A DNA stretch of 27,853 nucleotides from Accumulibacter sp031732795 (lineage in GTDB: Bacteria > Pseudomonadota > Gammaproteobacteria > Burkholderiales > Rhodocyclaceae). The stretch spans positions 1 to 27,853 of the forward strand of contig JAVMKC010000049.1 in assembly GCA_031732795.1 (NCBI GenBank), written 5' to 3'. Positions within the stretch are counted from its first letter, which is position 1, and every line of letters starts with the position of its first letter. The translations under genes were made by a program, and so were the position numbers. Below, piece after piece: positions 1-7,834 of the stretch. The notes under the pieces were generated by a model that was not told the DNA's origin, did not search any database, and saw only the letters and a list, made by a program, of their open reading frames with translations.

Positions 1-194
1 AAGCATCGCAAAACCAGCAGAATACAAATTTACAGAAGAGATGTTGCACTAACCCGATCAATACAGCATCCGATGAACTCGGCGGAGCGTAGCGATGGAC
101 TTGCCCGCAAATCGCGGGTTGATACGAGTGACCAAAAAGTGCAGTTCAGTTGGGTCTGGCGACCGAAAAGTTCAATGAATCGTCCCGCTGCCGG
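1..194. other. Window-edge stretch without a recognised gene
   Basis: No ORF here resembles a protein I recognise. There is a small hairpin around 103-117 (CCCGC, 5-base loop, GCGGG) without a T-run. An imperfectly centred palindrome (GCCGGT-C-ACCGGC, 190-202) overlaps the stop codon of the response regulator on the minus strand and may help end its transcript. The plus-strand ORF that crosses this stretch runs into the antisense of the response regulator and is not credible. Confidence 0.4.
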
Positions 195-617
195 TCACCG
201 GCCATCCGTTGACAGGGGAGTTAGCCTCGGACGCTTCCCTTGGTTCATCTCCGCTTCGAAAAGATCGATCATCGTTTGTATCGCTTGCTGAGTAACCGGT
301 TTCGGAATGAAATGAACGCCCAACTTGTTCGCCGACTGACGCATCGATTCCTGCACGTTGGCGGTACAGAGCGCAATACCAATGTCCGGATGCCGGATCC
401 GGATCCGGCTTGCCGTTTGCAAACCGTCCAATCCCGGCATGTTGACGTCCAGGCTGATCAGATCGGGGGCATTTTGCGCGATGATGGTCAGTGCTTCTTC
501 ACCACTGGCGGCCTCGAGCAACCGCCACTCGGGGCGATGTTGGCCAATGAACTTGGCGATCATCATTCGCGACATCCGGCTATCGTCGACGATGAGGAAA
601 AGTGGAGTGGTAGCCAT
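195..617 (-). CDS. Single-domain CheY-like response regulator
   Basis: This 140-aa protein is essentially one receiver domain. The acidic pair D11-D12, the phospho-acceptor D57 (in LDVNMPG), the switch threonine T85 and K106 (in PKP) are all present, so it should be phosphorylated by a histidine kinase and act by protein contact. There is no DNA-binding or enzymatic output domain, only a roughly 20-residue basic tail after the last helix. It stands alone, divergent from rplM, with no kinase beside it. The CheA encoded at 8198-10387 is a possible partner, but that is inference; a separate CheY-like gene sits much closer to it. The ATG is preceded by a weak ribosome site. Confidence 0.9.
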   Translation of the reverse strand: MATTPLFLIVDDSRMSRMMIAKFIGQHRPEWRLLEAASGEEALTIIAQNAPDLISLDVNMPGLDGLQTASRIRIRHPDIGIALCTANVQESMRQSANKLGVHFIPKPVTQQAIQTMIDLFEAEMNQGKRPRLTPLSTDGR

Positions 618-727
618 GAATGGTCAAAGGTCAATTAAAGTACCATTCTATATCGCGTCAATTTGCAAATAAAGGCGTCTTTGTCAAGTTAACAACACAT
701 TGTTTGATGGGCGCGTTGATGTCTTAA

Positions 728-757
728 TTGACACCTTCCTCATGTTTGCGCTAGGAT
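728..757 (+). promoter_or_regulatory. Candidate sigma70 promoter of rplM-rpsI
   Basis: A perfect -35 TTGACA (728-733) is followed after 18 bases by TAGGAT (752-757), a four-of-six match to TATAAT. It would start transcription roughly 30 bases upstream of the rplM ATG, which fits a ribosomal protein operon. It is a sequence match only. Confidence 0.55.
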
Positions 758-796
758 GCCAGGTTTCTGTGATCAGGCAAAAGGACGGCGTTTCTG

Positions 797-1225
797 ATGA
801 AGACTTTCTCCGCCAAACCGCATGAAGTACGGCGTGAGTGGCTTGTGGTCGATGCCACAGACAAGGTGTTGGGTCGCTTGGCGACCGAGATCGCCCGTCG
901 TCTACGCGGTAAGCACAAACCGGAATTCACCCCGCATGTCGATACCGGTGATTACATCGTGGTGACCAATGTGGAAAAACTACGGGTCACCGGCAACAAA
1001 GCCGAGGACAAGAAATACTATCGGCACTCCGGTTATCCCGGGGGTATCTACGAAACCAATTTCAACAAGATGCAACAGCGTTTCCCGGCACGGATACTCG
1101 AATTAGCCGTCAAGGGAATGTTGCCGAAAGGTCCGCTGGGTTATGCGATGTTGAAAAAATTGAAGTGCTACAGCGGCGCAAGCCATCCGCACGCCGCTCA
1201 GCAGCCGCAAGTACTTGAACTTTAG
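797..1225 (+). CDS. rplM: 50S ribosomal protein L13
   Basis: The product is 142 aa, the same length as Escherichia coli L13, and is recognisable along its whole length: MKTFSAKP at the start, VVDATDKVLGRLAT, RGKHKPEFTPHVDTGDY, the VKGMLPKGPLG segment and the C-terminal HAAQQPQ. L13 binds 23S rRNA early in assembly of the large subunit. An AAGGA ribosome site lies 11 bases before the ATG. rpsI follows almost immediately in the standard rplM-rpsI operon. Confidence 0.98.
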   Translation: MKTFSAKPHEVRREWLVVDATDKVLGRLATEIARRLRGKHKPEFTPHVDTGDYIVVTNVEKLRVTGNKAEDKKYYRHSGYPGGIYETNFNKMQQRFPARILELAVKGMLPKGPLGYAMLKKLKCYSGASHPHAAQQPQVLEL

Positions 1226-1234
1226 AGAATGACT

Positions 1235-1627
1235 ATGGCTGAAAACTATTATTACGGCACCGGTCGTCGCAAGAGCGCTGTGGCGCGGGTTTTTTTGCGT
1301 CGTGGTGACGGCAAGTTCATCGTCAACGGCAAATCGGTCGACGACTTCTTCTCGCGAGTGACCGGTCGGATGATCGTTCGCCAACCTCTGAATCTGATCG
1401 AGCAAGCGAATGATTTCGATATTCTGGTCAATGTCGGTGGTGGCGGTGAATCAGGTCAGGCCGGCGCGGTGCGCCACGGAATCACCCGGGCGCTGATTGC
1501 GTATGACGCCGCACTGAAATCGACATTGTCAAAAGCCGGTTTTGTGACCCGTGACGCGCGCGAGGTCGAGCGCAAGAAGGTTGGCTTCCACAAAGCTCGT
1601 CGCCGCAAGCAGTTCTCCAAGCGTTGA
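1235..1627 (+). CDS. rpsI: 30S ribosomal protein S9
   Basis: S9 lies in the small-subunit head, and its C-terminal tail (RRRKQFSKR here) reaches toward the P-site tRNA. The sequence begins MAENYYYGTGRRKSAVARVF, as S9 does. I chose the ATG at 1235 rather than the in-frame ATG at 1229 because it gives the usual 130 residues and leaves room for an AGAGA ribosome site; the first ATG adds only Met-Thr and sits on top of that site. It is co-transcribed with rplM, about 10 bases downstream. Confidence 0.97.
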   Translation: MAENYYYGTGRRKSAVARVFLRRGDGKFIVNGKSVDDFFSRVTGRMIVRQPLNLIEQANDFDILVNVGGGGESGQAGAVRHGITRALIAYDAALKSTLSKAGFVTRDAREVERKKVGFHKARRRKQFSKR

Positions 1628-1650
1628 TTCGTATCGTTTTGTGGAACCGG

Positions 1651-1683
1651 AAGGCCGCCTGCTCTGGCGGCTTTCGTGTTTTT
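1651..1683 (+). terminator. Rho-independent terminator after rpsI
   Basis: A nine-pair stem with one G-U pair (AAGGCCGCC / GGCGGCTTT, loop TGCTCT) is followed by CGTGTTTTT. It lies 23 bases after the rpsI stop and separates the ribosomal operon from argC, although read-through is possible. Confidence 0.7.
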
Positions 1684-1723
1684 GCGAGGTCGGCTTGACA
1701 CTCGATCGCCTGGGGAGAGAACA

Positions 1724-2758
1724 ATGATCAAAGTGGGTATCGTCGGGGGTACGGGATATACCGGCGTCGAACTGCTGCGTTTGCTGGCCCAACATCCGCA
1801 AGTGGAGATCGTCAGCATCACCTCGCGCGGTGATGCGGGTACGCCCGTGGCAAACATGTTCCCGACATTGCGCGGTCGGGTGTCATTGAATTTCGAGGAC
1901 CCGGCCACCGCCCAACTCGATGCGTGCCAAGCGGTGTTTTTCGCCACGCCTAATGGGATTGCCATGCACCAGGCACCAGCGCTCCTTGATTCCGGCGTGC
2001 GGGTGATCGATCTGGCGGCGGATTACCGGATCAGCGATGTTCACGAGTGGCAACAATGGTACGGCATGACTCACGCCAGCCCGGAGTGGGTGGCCCAAGC
2101 GGTTTATGGATTGCCCGAAATCAACCGGGCGGCCATCCGCGAGGCTCGGTTGGTGGCCAATCCTGGCTGTTATCCGACGGCGGTGCAGTTGGGCTTCCTG
2201 CCATTGGTCGAAGCCGGGTTGGTCGAGCTTGATCATTTGATCGCCGACGTCAAATCCGGCGTTTCCGGTGCCGGCCGCAAGGCGGAAATGGCGACCCTGT
2301 TCTCGGAAGCAGCGGATAATTTCAAAGCCTACGCTGTTCCCGGGCATCGCCATTTGCCGGAAATCCGGCAAGGTTTGTCACGAGTTGCCGCCCGGCCGGT
2401 CGGTTTGACTTTCGTTCCGCATCTGACACCGATGATCCGCGGCATTCATGCCACACTTTACGCGCGAATCGGCCCTCAGCGCTCGTTCGATGTGCAGGCT
2501 CTCTACGAGCGACGTTTCCGGGACGAAGCGTTTGTCGACGTGCTGCCATCGGGTTCGCATCCCGATACACGTTCGGTACGTGCAGCCAATCTCTGCCGCA
2601 TCGCCGTTCATCGTCCACAAGGTGGCGACATGCTGGTGATTCTGTCGGTGATCGACAACCTGGTCAAAGGCGCGGCCGGTCAAGCGGTGCAGAATATGAA
2701 CATCATGTTCGGTCTCCCGGAAAGCACCGGGCTGACACAGCTGGCGGTGTTGCCTTGA
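1724..2758 (+). CDS. argC: N-acetyl-gamma-glutamyl-phosphate reductase
   Basis: ArgC reduces N-acetylglutamyl phosphate to its semialdehyde with NADPH, the third step of arginine synthesis. The 344-aa protein opens with the Rossmann motif GIVGGTGYTGVELLRLL and contains the active-site cysteine in the classic NPGCYPTA motif. SGVSGAGRK and the GHRHLPE segment are also typical, as is the C-terminal NLVKGAAGQAVQNMN. The ATG at 1724 is preferred over an upstream in-frame start at 1676 because it has a GGGGAGAG ribosome site, begins directly at the Rossmann strand, and the extension would run into the terminator hairpin. Its position after rpsI and before erpA is common in betaproteobacteria. Confidence 0.97.
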   Translation: MIKVGIVGGTGYTGVELLRLLAQHPQVEIVSITSRGDAGTPVANMFPTLRGRVSLNFEDPATAQLDACQAVFFATPNGIAMHQAPALLDSGVRVIDLAADYRISDVHEWQQWYGMTHASPEWVAQAVYGLPEINRAAIREARLVANPGCYPTAVQLGFLPLVEAGLVELDHLIADVKSGVSGAGRKAEMATLFSEAADNFKAYAVPGHRHLPEIRQGLSRVAARPVGLTFVPHLTPMIRGIHATLYARIGPQRSFDVQALYERRFRDEAFVDVLPSGSHPDTRSVRAANLCRIAVHRPQGGDMLVILSVIDNLVKGAAGQAVQNMNIMFGLPESTGLTQLAVLP

Positions 2759-2966
2759 CCCGCTCGAAAAAGTGGATGCACGCCTTGATGACGATGCGCG
2801 GAACTCGGCACTTGCCAACCTTGTCCACGATCTGTAATCCTGATCGAACCTGCAAAACACTACTGAAGCGCCTGTGGAGCCCGCTTCGCAAAACCGAGTT
2901 ACGCTGAGTCGTGTCGCTCGGTGAAACGCTCCCACCTGATTTGATTTCTACCTGGAGGATTCTCTG

Positions 2967-3317
2967 ATGAATGTAGCCACCGAAATTCCGTTGCCCTTCG
3001 TGTTCACCGACAGCGCAGCGAGCAAAGTGAAGGAACTGATCGAGGAAGAAGGCAATCCCGATCTGAAACTGCGTGTTTTCGTCACCGGTGGCGGTTGCTC
3101 CGGTTTTCAATACGGCTTCACCTTCGACGAGGTAGCCAACGAGGACGATACGGCTTTACAGAAGAACGGCGTTACCCTGCTGATTGATCCGATGAGCTAT
3201 CAATACCTGGTTGGCGCCGAAATAGACTATACCGACGGCCTGGAAGGCGCGCAGTTCGTGATCAAGAACCCCAATGCCTCGTCGACCTGCGGTTGTGGCT
3301 CGTCGTTTTCAGTTTGA
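2967..3317 (+). CDS. erpA: Iron-sulfur cluster insertion protein, A-type carrier
   Basis: ErpA carries and delivers Fe-S clusters to apo-proteins such as IspG/IspH. The 116-aa sequence is a complete A-type carrier with the three conserved cysteines: one in VTGGGCSGFQYGF and two in the C-terminal TCGCGSSFSV. The residues around GFTFD and LIDPMSYQYL fit ErpA better than IscA or SufA. The ATG follows a strong GGAGG at eight bases. The 208-base gap after argC holds no gene; a possible IR ACCGAG/CTCGGT (about 2898-2927) is the only structure I see there. Confidence 0.95.
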   Translation: MNVATEIPLPFVFTDSAASKVKELIEEEGNPDLKLRVFVTGGGCSGFQYGFTFDEVANEDDTALQKNGVTLLIDPMSYQYLVGAEIDYTDGLEGAQFVIKNPNASSTCGCGSSFSV

Positions 3318-3319
3318 TT

Positions 3320-3342
3320 GCGCACCCCGCTTTGGGGCGCGC
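3320..3342. terminator. Hairpin between convergent erpA and ppiD
   Basis: GCGC-a-CCCC / GGGG-c-GCGC, with a 5-base loop and one mismatch, lies just after the erpA stop and before the ppiD stop on the other strand. It could serve both transcripts, but neither side has a clean T-run. Confidence 0.45.
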
Positions 3343-3379
3343 GTTTCGTGCGATCAACCTTTGTGACATTCGCGGCGGC

Positions 3380-5287
3380 TTACCGCTCCTTGGCGGCGAG
3401 CGCCGCGGCATTGATGTCGATCTTGTAGCGCGCGCGCAGGCTGGCGAGGTAGGCGGTGAAATCTTCCTGACCGAGAATCTTGCCGTACTCGCGCTGTAAC
3501 GCTTGGCGTTGGTTGTCGCCGGCCTTGTCCGGATGCTCGACTTTGACAATCTTGTACAACGCATAGTCGCCGTTGGCTGTTTCGGCGCCGGCATAGCTCG
3601 GCAATTTTTGCACGTCGGCGCGGAAGATCGCCTTCATGGCCGATGACGATACCTTCTGGCGGTCCTGACGAGTCAGGGTTTGCACGGGCAACCAGGACAG
3701 TTTGTCTTCGCCGCCTTGACGCAGCGCCTGCAAACGCTTTTCCCCAGCATCGCGGGCCATCGCCGCGGCTTGCTGCGTACGCAACAGACTTTCGATTTCC
3801 GATCTGACATTTTCGAACGACTTGCGGACCGCTGGTTTGTACTCGACGATCCGTGCCGAAAGCAAGGTGTTCGGTGCGATTTCAACCGCTTCGGTATTGC
3901 GCTTGTTCTTCAGAGAGTCGTCGGAAAATAACGCCGCGAGGACTTTCGGATGGCCGAGTTGGCCCAAGGCGGTGAGCGTTTCCGGACCAGGATTTCGCGG
4001 CAACCAGGATGATTGCTGAATTTTGAGGTGGAAGCGTTCGGCGGCCGCCTGCAGATTGTCCGGCTGTTCGTAAACCATATTGCTGAAAGCTTCCGCCGCT
4101 TCCGCGAACTGCTTGGCGGCGGCTTGGCGTTTCAATTCTTCCTGGATTTCACCGCGCACCTCGGCAAGCGCCCGTTGCTTGGCCGGTTTGATACCGGTCA
4201 ATTTGATGATGTGAAAGCCGAAATCGGATTCCACCAGTCCGGAAATTTCTTTTTCGCGTAGTTTCCAGGCGGCGTCTTCGAAAGGCTTGACCATCGCCCC
4301 ACGTGCGAAAAAGCCGAGATCGCCGCCCTTTTCCGCCGAACCCGGATCTTGCGACTGCTGACGGGCCAGTTCAGCGAATTTGTCCGGCGTGGCTTGCACT
4401 TCTTTGAGCACTTTCTCGGCCTGACTGCGAGCCTTGTCCTTGTCCGCGGGACTATTGGCGGCGATCAGGATATGGCTGGCACGCCGTTCCTCATTCTGCT
4501 GGTAACGGTCACGATGACTTTCGTACCAAGCGGCGACATCGGTATCGTTGACCTGTACCTGACCGAGCAGGGCATCGAGAGACAACACCAGATATTCCGC
4601 CCGCGCTTGTTCAGCGATTTCGAAACGCTTGGCGTTGTCATCGTAATATTTCTGGGCGGCGGCGGGATCCACGGTCACTTGGTTGGTGAAGGCCGACGCG
4701 GCGATCCGTGATTCAGCCACCTGCCGCTGCTCGGTTTGCGCACGCAACATGGTGGCGGTTGCGGTGGTCCCGGCCAGACCGGTTTCGCCGATCGCCAGCA
4801 CCAGTTGTTGCAAGGTCAAATCCTGACGTACCTGGGCAACGAATTGTCCCTCCGTTTTCCCCTGCCGAGCCAAAGCCGCCTGGAACAACGGCATCGAGAA
4901 TTGTCCGTTCTCCTGTAAGCCAGGGATCTTGCTGATCACCTCACGGATTTGGGCATCACCGACCTCGAGCCGATTTTTCGACGCTTCGAGAATCAATAAC
5001 CGCTGATCAATCAGCGAATTGAGCACCGCGCGCTTGACTTCCGGGGTATTCATCGTCTCGGCGTCGAAACTGCTGCCCAATGCCTGCCGAAGCCGTTCCT
5101 GCTGGCTGCGCCAAGCCTGTTCGAATTGTGGCATCGAGATTTTGCTATCGCCGACCTTGGCCAGATCGGCACCGGCGCCGGTATCGCGAACGTAGGAATC
5201 GATTCCCCACAAGGCGAATGGCAGAGTGATCACCGCAAGGAAGATCTGGACGATCCTCTTGTTATTGCGAACGCTGTCGAAAAACAT
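3380..5287 (-). CDS. ppiD: Periplasmic folding chaperone, parvulin-type PPIase (PpiD)
   Basis: The 635-aa protein has the PpiD layout. A single N-terminal membrane anchor (about residues 13-30) is followed by a large SurA-like periplasmic chaperone region, a parvulin domain at about 268-368 (RRASHILIA, SAEKGGDLGFFARGAMVKPFEDAAW, SDFGFHIIKLTG) and a C-terminal chaperone-like segment. PpiD works at the exit of the Sec translocon on newly exported proteins. The tRNA-Val/tRNA-Asp pair lies upstream on the same strand, as in many betaproteobacteria where lon-hupB precede; those genes are not found upstream here. The terminator after tRNA-Asp suggests ppiD has its own start or relies on read-through. 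Confidence 0.93.
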   Translation of the reverse strand: MFFDSVRNNKRIVQIFLAVITLPFALWGIDSYVRDTGAGADLAKVGDSKISMPQFEQAWRSQQERLRQALGSSFDAETMNTPEVKRAVLNSLIDQRLLILEASKNRLEVGDAQIREVISKIPGLQENGQFSMPLFQAALARQGKTEGQFVAQVRQDLTLQQLVLAIGETGLAGTTATATMLRAQTEQRQVAESRIAASAFTNQVTVDPAAAQKYYDDNAKRFEIAEQARAEYLVLSLDALLGQVQVNDTDVAAWYESHRDRYQQNEERRASHILIAANSPADKDKARSQAEKVLKEVQATPDKFAELARQQSQDPGSAEKGGDLGFFARGAMVKPFEDAAWKLREKEISGLVESDFGFHIIKLTGIKPAKQRALAEVRGEIQEELKRQAAAKQFAEAAEAFSNMVYEQPDNLQAAAERFHLKIQQSSWLPRNPGPETLTALGQLGHPKVLAALFSDDSLKNKRNTEAVEIAPNTLLSARIVEYKPAVRKSFENVRSEIESLLRTQQAAAMARDAGEKRLQALRQGGEDKLSWLPVQTLTRQDRQKVSSSAMKAIFRADVQKLPSYAGAETANGDYALYKIVKVEHPDKAGDNQRQALQREYGKILGQEDFTAYLASLRARYKIDINAAALAAKER

Positions 5288-5323
5288 GGCGGTAGCTCGT
5301 TAACTCGTTGAACAATCATGCAC

Positions 5324-5349
5324 AAAAAAGGGCGAACTGGCGTTCGCCC
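5324..5349 (-). terminator. Rho-independent terminator of the tRNA operon
   Basis: On the minus strand an eight-pair perfect stem (GGGCGAAC / GTTCGCCC, four-base loop) is followed directly by six T residues. It lies about 8 bases beyond the tRNA-Asp 3' end and upstream of ppiD. Confidence 0.85.
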
Positions 5350-5357
5350 CTGGGTCG

Positions 5358-5411
5358 TGGCGGAGTGGACGGGGCTCGAACCCGCGACCCCCGGCGTGAC
5401 AGGCCGGTATT
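5358..5411 (-). tRNA. tRNA-Asp (GTC), 5' part lost in the N gap
   Basis: Visible are 54 bases from the end of the D-arm to the encoded CCA. The anticodon arm has a CTGTCAC loop closed by CCGGC/GCCGG, the T-arm is GCGGG-TTCGAGC-CCCGT, and the acceptor 3' strand is CCACTCC followed by G73 and CCA. G73 and the GTC anticodon identify tRNA-Asp. The first roughly 23 bases lie in the undetermined stretch. Confidence 0.9.
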
Positions 5412-5449
5412 NNNNNNNNNNNNNNNNNNNNNNNNNNNNNNNNNNNNNN
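5412..5449. other. Assembly gap (38 N)
   Basis: These bases are undetermined. The missing parts of the two flanking tRNAs alone need about 42-45 bases, so the gap is longer than the Ns drawn. Confidence 0.95.
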
Positions 5450-5503
5450 ACCGCCGACATCCAGCTTGTAAGGCTAGCGCTCTACCAACTGAGCTAAGCA
5501 CCC
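5450..5503 (-). tRNA. tRNA-Val (TAC), 3' part lost in the N gap
   Basis: Visible are 54 bases from the 5' end to the first base of the T-loop. The acceptor 5' strand is GGGTGCT, the D-arm is GCTC-AGTTGGTA-GAGC, and the anticodon arm has a CTTACAA loop closed by CTAGC/GCTGG. The TAC anticodon identifies tRNA-Val(UAC). It is transcribed before tRNA-Asp. The T-arm and acceptor 3' strand are in the gap. Confidence 0.9.
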
Positions 5504-5534
5504 CGTTTTGTGGCAACCGAATGAACGAGGTCGG

Positions 5535-5563
5535 AGTCTAGCGCATCGCCAAACGCTTGGCCA
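5535..5563 (-). promoter_or_regulatory. Candidate promoter of the tRNA pair
   Basis: On the minus strand TGGCCA and TAGACT are 17 bases apart (each four of six against the sigma70 consensus), about 30 bases upstream of tRNA-Val. This is weak by sequence but well placed. Confidence 0.35.
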
Positions 5564-5646
5564 GACTGGCATGAGTCCGCGGCACTGTTTGTGCTCCTTG
5601 TTTGCAATGAATGTCGATTCGATCGTTGCTGATTGAGGTGCGATGA

Positions 5647-5675
5647 CCAGCCGATGTCAATGACGTGTCGGCTGG
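5647..5675. repeat. Inverted repeat, eight-pair perfect arms
   Basis: CCAGCCGA and TCGGCTGG flank a 13-base spacer. There is no T-run, so an operator or RNA hairpin is more likely than a terminator. Part of the arm motif (GCCAGCCGG) recurs about 50 bases further on, near 5727. Confidence 0.5.
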
Positions 5676-6079
5676 CATTCCATTAACGCTCAAGTTCTCG
5701 ATTCGAATGTCGATATCTGTCGTGTGCCAGCCGGTATGGATTACCTGATAGTCCAAGATCATCGTTGGTCAACCGCTGCAAGCCTCCAATCGGCCGATCG
5801 TCGCCGCGTATCGATAGCAAACCGTACGCTCAGGTCGAACGCATGACCAGGCGAGCATCAATAAGTCCATTGGCATTATTATTAAGGTGTTTAATGGGCA
5901 AGTGTGCCGGTTTATGATTCTTGATATCAATAGGTTGAGTTCGACAGCGCATTTTCTTCAATTCAACGAATACTACGGCGAGAACGAATTCCGGGTTCTA
6001 TGATGAGGATGGACAAGCTTGTTGCAACTAGAGAGTGGCCACTGACCACCTGAGGGTATTCCCGCGAGGATCATTTTCG

Positions 6080-6448
6080 ATGGCAAAAACCATTTTTCTG
6101 GTCGACGACTCGGCGACCATACTATTGAGCGTCTCGAACATTCTCGGCAAAGCCGGTTTTGCCGTCGAGAAAGCGGCAAACGCGGAAGAGGCGCTCAAAA
6201 AATTTGCTGCTGGAGTGAAGGTCGACCTGCTGATCACCGATTTGAACATGCCCGGCATGAATGGCATCGAGTTGATCAAGAAAGTCCGCGGTCTGACGTC
6301 ATATCGTTTTCTGCCGATTCTTTTTCTGACCACCGAATCGCAACAAAGCCGCAAGGTGGAAGCGAAAGCTGCCGGGGCTTCCGGTTGGATCGTCAAACCG
6401 GCCACCGCCGACGATCTGTTGAATACCATCAAACTGGTGATCAAGTAA
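6080..6448 (+). CDS. CheY-like response regulator of the chemosensory operon
   Basis: This 122-aa single receiver domain has the acidic pair D9-D10, the phospho-acceptor D54 (TDLNMPG), the switch threonines T84/T85 and K106 in VKPA. It is the first gene of the operon, ends 9 bases before the receptor gene, and is the natural phosphoryl acceptor of the CheA encoded downstream. I chose the ATG at 6080 because the protein then begins directly with the first receiver strand (MAKTIFLVDDSAT); the frame stays open 45 bases upstream but the extra residues do not fit the fold. Whether it acts on a flagellar motor, type IV pili or an enzyme cannot be told from sequence. Confidence 0.92.
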   Translation: MAKTIFLVDDSATILLSVSNILGKAGFAVEKAANAEEALKKFAAGVKVDLLITDLNMPGMNGIELIKKVRGLTSYRFLPILFLTTESQQSRKVEAKAAGASGWIVKPATADDLLNTIKLVIK

Positions 6449-6457
6449 GCCACGGCC

Positions 6458-7804
6458 ATGAGCCACACCATCAACAAACTTTACAAAAAGTATCGACAGC
6501 GTACGTTGCTGACCGGTTTGACGGCGATCGCTCTATTGACGGTGATCACCTATGCCGGTCATGACTACTACATGGACGTGCTTCCCGACTTATTCGGGAT
6601 CAGTGATAACGGCGTCGATACGTTGCTCGTTCTGGTAGGCCTGCTGACGTTCATGACCATTCAGCGCATTCTGGCGCACCTGTTCTACCGCGACGCGGAA
6701 ATGGGGTTGAACGGCATGATGACCTACATCGGACGTCGTTGCTCGGACGATGGGGTCTGCAAAACGGTGGTGCTTCCCGAAATACAGGAAATTCCACGCT
6801 ATAACAAGGTGCTTGCCGATCAGTTGCGCAGTGTGGTCGAGCAGACCGAAAAAGCGGCTTATGCCGTCGTATCCCGCTTGCAGAGCATCGACGAAGTAGT
6901 GGTGGCAATGAGATCCTTTGTCGAAAAGTCGATCGACGAAGCCAGGGATCTGGCCCGGGATTCGCAAGCCGGGATTGCCGATAACGAGCGGCAGATCGAA
7001 AAATTGCGCACCTTCATCGCTCAGTGGATCGAGGAAAGCCATGCCGACGAAACGCGCAGTGCCGAGGCCTTTCAAAAAGCGCAGTCATTGAAATCGCTGG
7101 TCGATTTGATCCGCTCGATTGCCGGGCAAACCAATCTGCTGGCACTCAATGCCGCGATTGAAGCGGCCCGGGCCGGCGAAGCCGGTCGCGGGTTTGCCGT
7201 CGTTGCCGACGAGGTGCGCAAACTTTCGCAACAAACCGAAGTCGCCGTTCAGAAAATCAATGACGGCATTGGCGGCGTGGCCAGCCTGATCGAATTGCAA
7301 TTCAACAACAAATCGACCCATTCGGAAGCTCGGGAAGAACGTCAAAGTCTGGAGCAATTTGCTGAGCAAATGACGGTATTGAGCGCCGGCTATGCACAAG
7401 TGACACGCCGCGAGCACGAAGTTCTCACGACAGTCAATCAAAGCAGTGACAAGCTGATGACGATGTTCATGGAGACCATGGCCAGTGTGCAATTCCAGGA
7501 TGTCGTGCGACAGCAGATCGACCAGGTGATCCAGGCCCTGCAGCGTCTGGATACACACGCGCTTTCAATTGTCGAGGTGCTTGAACGGCGTAATGACCGC
7601 ACTGCGCCTCTCCCGAAATGCGAGCCTCTGAATCAGCAGCTTCAAAGTGTTTTTGCCAATTATGTTATGGAAAATCAAAGAGATACGCACAAAAAAGCAA
7701 TCGGCGCGGTTTTTCCTGCGCGAGCATCCTCAGAGAGTGCGACCTCAACCGTGCCAAACCCTGCCACCAAGCCGGTTCTGGCGTCGAATATCGAATTGTT
7801 TTGA
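6458..7804 (+). CDS. Methyl-accepting chemotaxis-type receptor with minimal periplasmic loop
   Basis: The 448-aa protein has two membrane segments (about residues 17-35 and 54-73) joined by only about 20 periplasmic residues, so there is no room for a ligand-binding domain. No clear HAMP domain follows. The cytoplasmic coiled coil carries the conserved MCP hairpin tip (GQTNLLALNAAIEAARAGEAGRGFAVVADEVRKLS), which docks CheA and CheW. After the coiled coil comes a segment with FQDVVRQQIDQV and a Ser/Pro-rich tail ending NIELF, which does not fit the CheR-docking pentapeptide. It may sense the membrane, redox state or cytoplasmic signals, or act as a partner of the larger receptor at 10451; these roles are inference. 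Confidence 0.9.
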   Translation: MSHTINKLYKKYRQRTLLTGLTAIALLTVITYAGHDYYMDVLPDLFGISDNGVDTLLVLVGLLTFMTIQRILAHLFYRDAEMGLNGMMTYIGRRCSDDGVCKTVVLPEIQEIPRYNKVLADQLRSVVEQTEKAAYAVVSRLQSIDEVVVAMRSFVEKSIDEARDLARDSQAGIADNERQIEKLRTFIAQWIEESHADETRSAEAFQKAQSLKSLVDLIRSIAGQTNLLALNAAIEAARAGEAGRGFAVVADEVRKLSQQTEVAVQKINDGIGGVASLIELQFNNKSTHSEAREERQSLEQFAEQMTVLSAGYAQVTRREHEVLTTVNQSSDKLMTMFMETMASVQFQDVVRQQIDQVIQALQRLDTHALSIVEVLERRNDRTAPLPKCEPLNQQLQSVFANYVMENQRDTHKKAIGAVFPARASSESATSTVPNPATKPVLASNIELF

Positions 7805-7834
7805 GCGCCAGCCACAGTGATAAGGGCCGATCCC

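Larger units (their letters stand above)
5504..6079. other. 576-base stretch without a gene
   Basis: No ORF here is convincing on either strand; the 74-codon minus-strand frame at 5538-5762 has no recognisable features. The stretch holds the tRNA promoter, one strong inverted repeat (5647-5675), a 10-base palindrome TTGATATCAA (about 5921-5930) and an AT-rich patch at 5870-5960. It must also contain the promoter of the chemosensory operon, which I cannot place with confidence. Confidence 0.5.

Noticed and set aside
240..638. 132-codon plus-strand frame at the left end
   Set aside because: It is antisense to the complete receiver domain at 195-617.
1676..1723. Upstream extension of argC
   Set aside because: The extra 16 residues overlap the rpsI terminator and precede the Rossmann motif; the ATG at 1724 has its own ribosome site.
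1456..1965. 169-codon minus-strand frame across rpsI and argC
   Set aside because: Antisense to two conserved genes.
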